A DNA stretch of 64,000 nt, taken from positions 116,462 to 180,461 of the forward strand of contig NZ_BMVR01000018.1 in NCBI RefSeq assembly GCF_014650815.1, in the 5' to 3' direction. Positions 63,243-64,000 of this stretch are shown here, in pieces. The DNA is from Streptomyces flavofungini. Its GTDB lineage: Bacteria; Actinomycetota; Actinomycetes; Streptomycetales; Streptomycetaceae. The notes under the pieces are model-generated. The model was not told where the DNA came from. It saw nothing but the letters and a program-made list of their open reading frames with translations, and did no database searches. Within the stretch, counting starts at the first letter, position 1; each line of letters starts with the position of its first letter. The translations under genes were made by a program, and so were the position numbers.

Positions 63243-63476
63243 GACTGCCCCGCCGTGCGCGGTCTCGCCGCTGGCGCGGCGGATTTCCCCACCCGCCCAC
63301 CCGCCCACCCGTGACTGTGGGGCGTTGGGTGGGCCGGGGGTGGGTGCGGTGCCCCCGGGGCTGGCGGCTCGGGTGGATGCGTGGCCCGGGCGGGCTGCGG
63401 TTGGTTGGCGGCCGTCCCGCCGCGGGGGACCACCATGACTGCCCCGCCGTGCGCGGTCCCGCCGCTGGCGCGGCGG
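63243..63476. repeat. pair of 40-base direct repeats with internal dyad
   Basis: Bases 63243-63282 recur at 63437-63476 with one change (GACTGCCCCGCCGTGCGCGG, then TCYCGCCGCTGGCGCGGCGG with a one-base shift). Each copy can fold on itself (CCGCC/GGCGG). The sequence between them is G/C-rich with no gene. Confidence 0.75.
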
Positions 63477-63619
63477 GGTTTCCCCCACCCGCTTTTCCCC
63501 CACCCGCTCACCTGCGGCTGTCGGGCGTGCTGTGGGCCGGGGGCTTACGGGTGATGTGGCGGCTGCCTGGTTGCCCGGCTTGGTGGTGCCGCTGGCGGGC
63601 CGGTTTCCCCGCTCACCCG

Positions 63620-64000
63620 TTCCGTCTGCCCCGGGTCTGACGGCTCCCTGGCCGGGGGCTGCATCGGCTGTCGTGAAGTTCCCCTCGGGGCCACGGTTTC
63701 CTGGCTGGGGCCGCACCGGCCTCCGTGCGGTCCCCCACCGGGTCCTGCAACTCCCTGGTGGGCGGCTGCCCCGGCTTTCCTGGTTCCCCCGCCCCGCAGC
63801 TCCCTGGCCGCGGAGGCTGCACCGGCTTCTCTGAGGTTCCCTGGGCCCCGCAGTTCCCTGGCCGGAGGCTGCACTGGTTTCTCTGAGGTTCCCCGGGTCC
63901 CGCAGTTCCCTGGCCGGGGCAGTCGTGGGGCTTCGTTGGGTTCCCGGCCCCGCGGCTCTCAGGCCGTAGGCTGCACTGGTTTCTCTGAGGTTCCCCGGGT
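63620..64000. repeat. degenerate tandem repeat of about 50-54 bases, running to the window edge
   Basis: Clear units start near 63792, 63846, 63898 and 63948 with the order CCCCGCAGTTCCCTGGCCGG, then AGGCTGCACTGGTTTCTCTG, then AGGTTCCCCGGG. Weaker copies reach back to about 63620. The steps of 54, 52 and 50 bases would break any reading frame, so a repeated protein is unlikely. The block continues beyond the window. Together with the repeats before it, it fills the 873 bases from 63128 on; no gene is seen there. Confidence 0.8.

Noticed and set aside
63620..64000. Possible gene for a repeat protein on the minus strand
   Set aside because: Unit steps of 54, 52 and 50 bases shift the frame, so a repeated peptide cannot be maintained.

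Overview
The window is very GC-rich with Streptomyces-type coding (GTG/ATG starts with GGAGG-like ribosome sites, strongly biased third positions). The sporulation sigma factor gene whiG, next to the order rpsB-tsf-pyrH-frr-cdsA-rlmN and later dxr-rip-ispG, points to a Streptomyces chromosome core. No phage, insertion sequence, plasmid, CRISPR array, rRNA or tRNA gene was seen.

Layout. 1-5.6 kb: end of a DUF2469 gene, yraN, comM and dprA in tight coupling, then whiG and a TetR regulator. 5.7-12.7 kb: an M23 peptidase on the minus strand, then translation and growth genes rpsB, tsf, pyrH, frr, cdsA and rlmN, with several strong hairpins between them. 12.7-16.8 kb: a TPP riboswitch followed by a three-gene thiamine ABC importer. 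16.9-21.6 kb: a mycothiol-type enzyme, a LOG-family protein, a VOC protein and a two-gene ABC exporter.

21.8-49.7 kb is a polyamine/GABA utilisation region. It holds a class III aminotransferase, an AsnC/Lrp regulator, two aminobutyraldehyde-type dehydrogenases, two PotD-like binding proteins, a PotABC importer, a PuuB-like oxidase and gabT; a further succinate-semialdehyde-dehydrogenase-like gene with a PucR regulator follows at 53-57 kb. Together these could import putrescine or spermidine, oxidise it to GABA and feed it to succinate. The set is interrupted by a large RING-finger plus TerD-like protein (25.6-28.4 kb) and by a block of unrelated genes (29.8-37.6 kb): TetR/SDR, a serine hydrolase, HxlR/NADP oxidoreductase, a DUF574 methyltransferase, GDPD, adenosine deaminase and NADAR. 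A secreted GH18 chitinase with a DasR-type operator lies at 45.9 kb.

50-64 kb: a membrane-anchored P-loop ATPase resembling conjugative coupling proteins, the PucR/aldehyde dehydrogenase pair, an acyl-CoA dehydrogenase, and the isoprenoid/proteolysis trio dxr, rip (M50 protease) and ispG. The last 870 bases are non-coding and full of degenerate tandem repeats.

The most unusual item is the 928-residue protein at 25602-28388, which carries a textbook C3HC4 RING spacing and a TerD-like domain in one chain.
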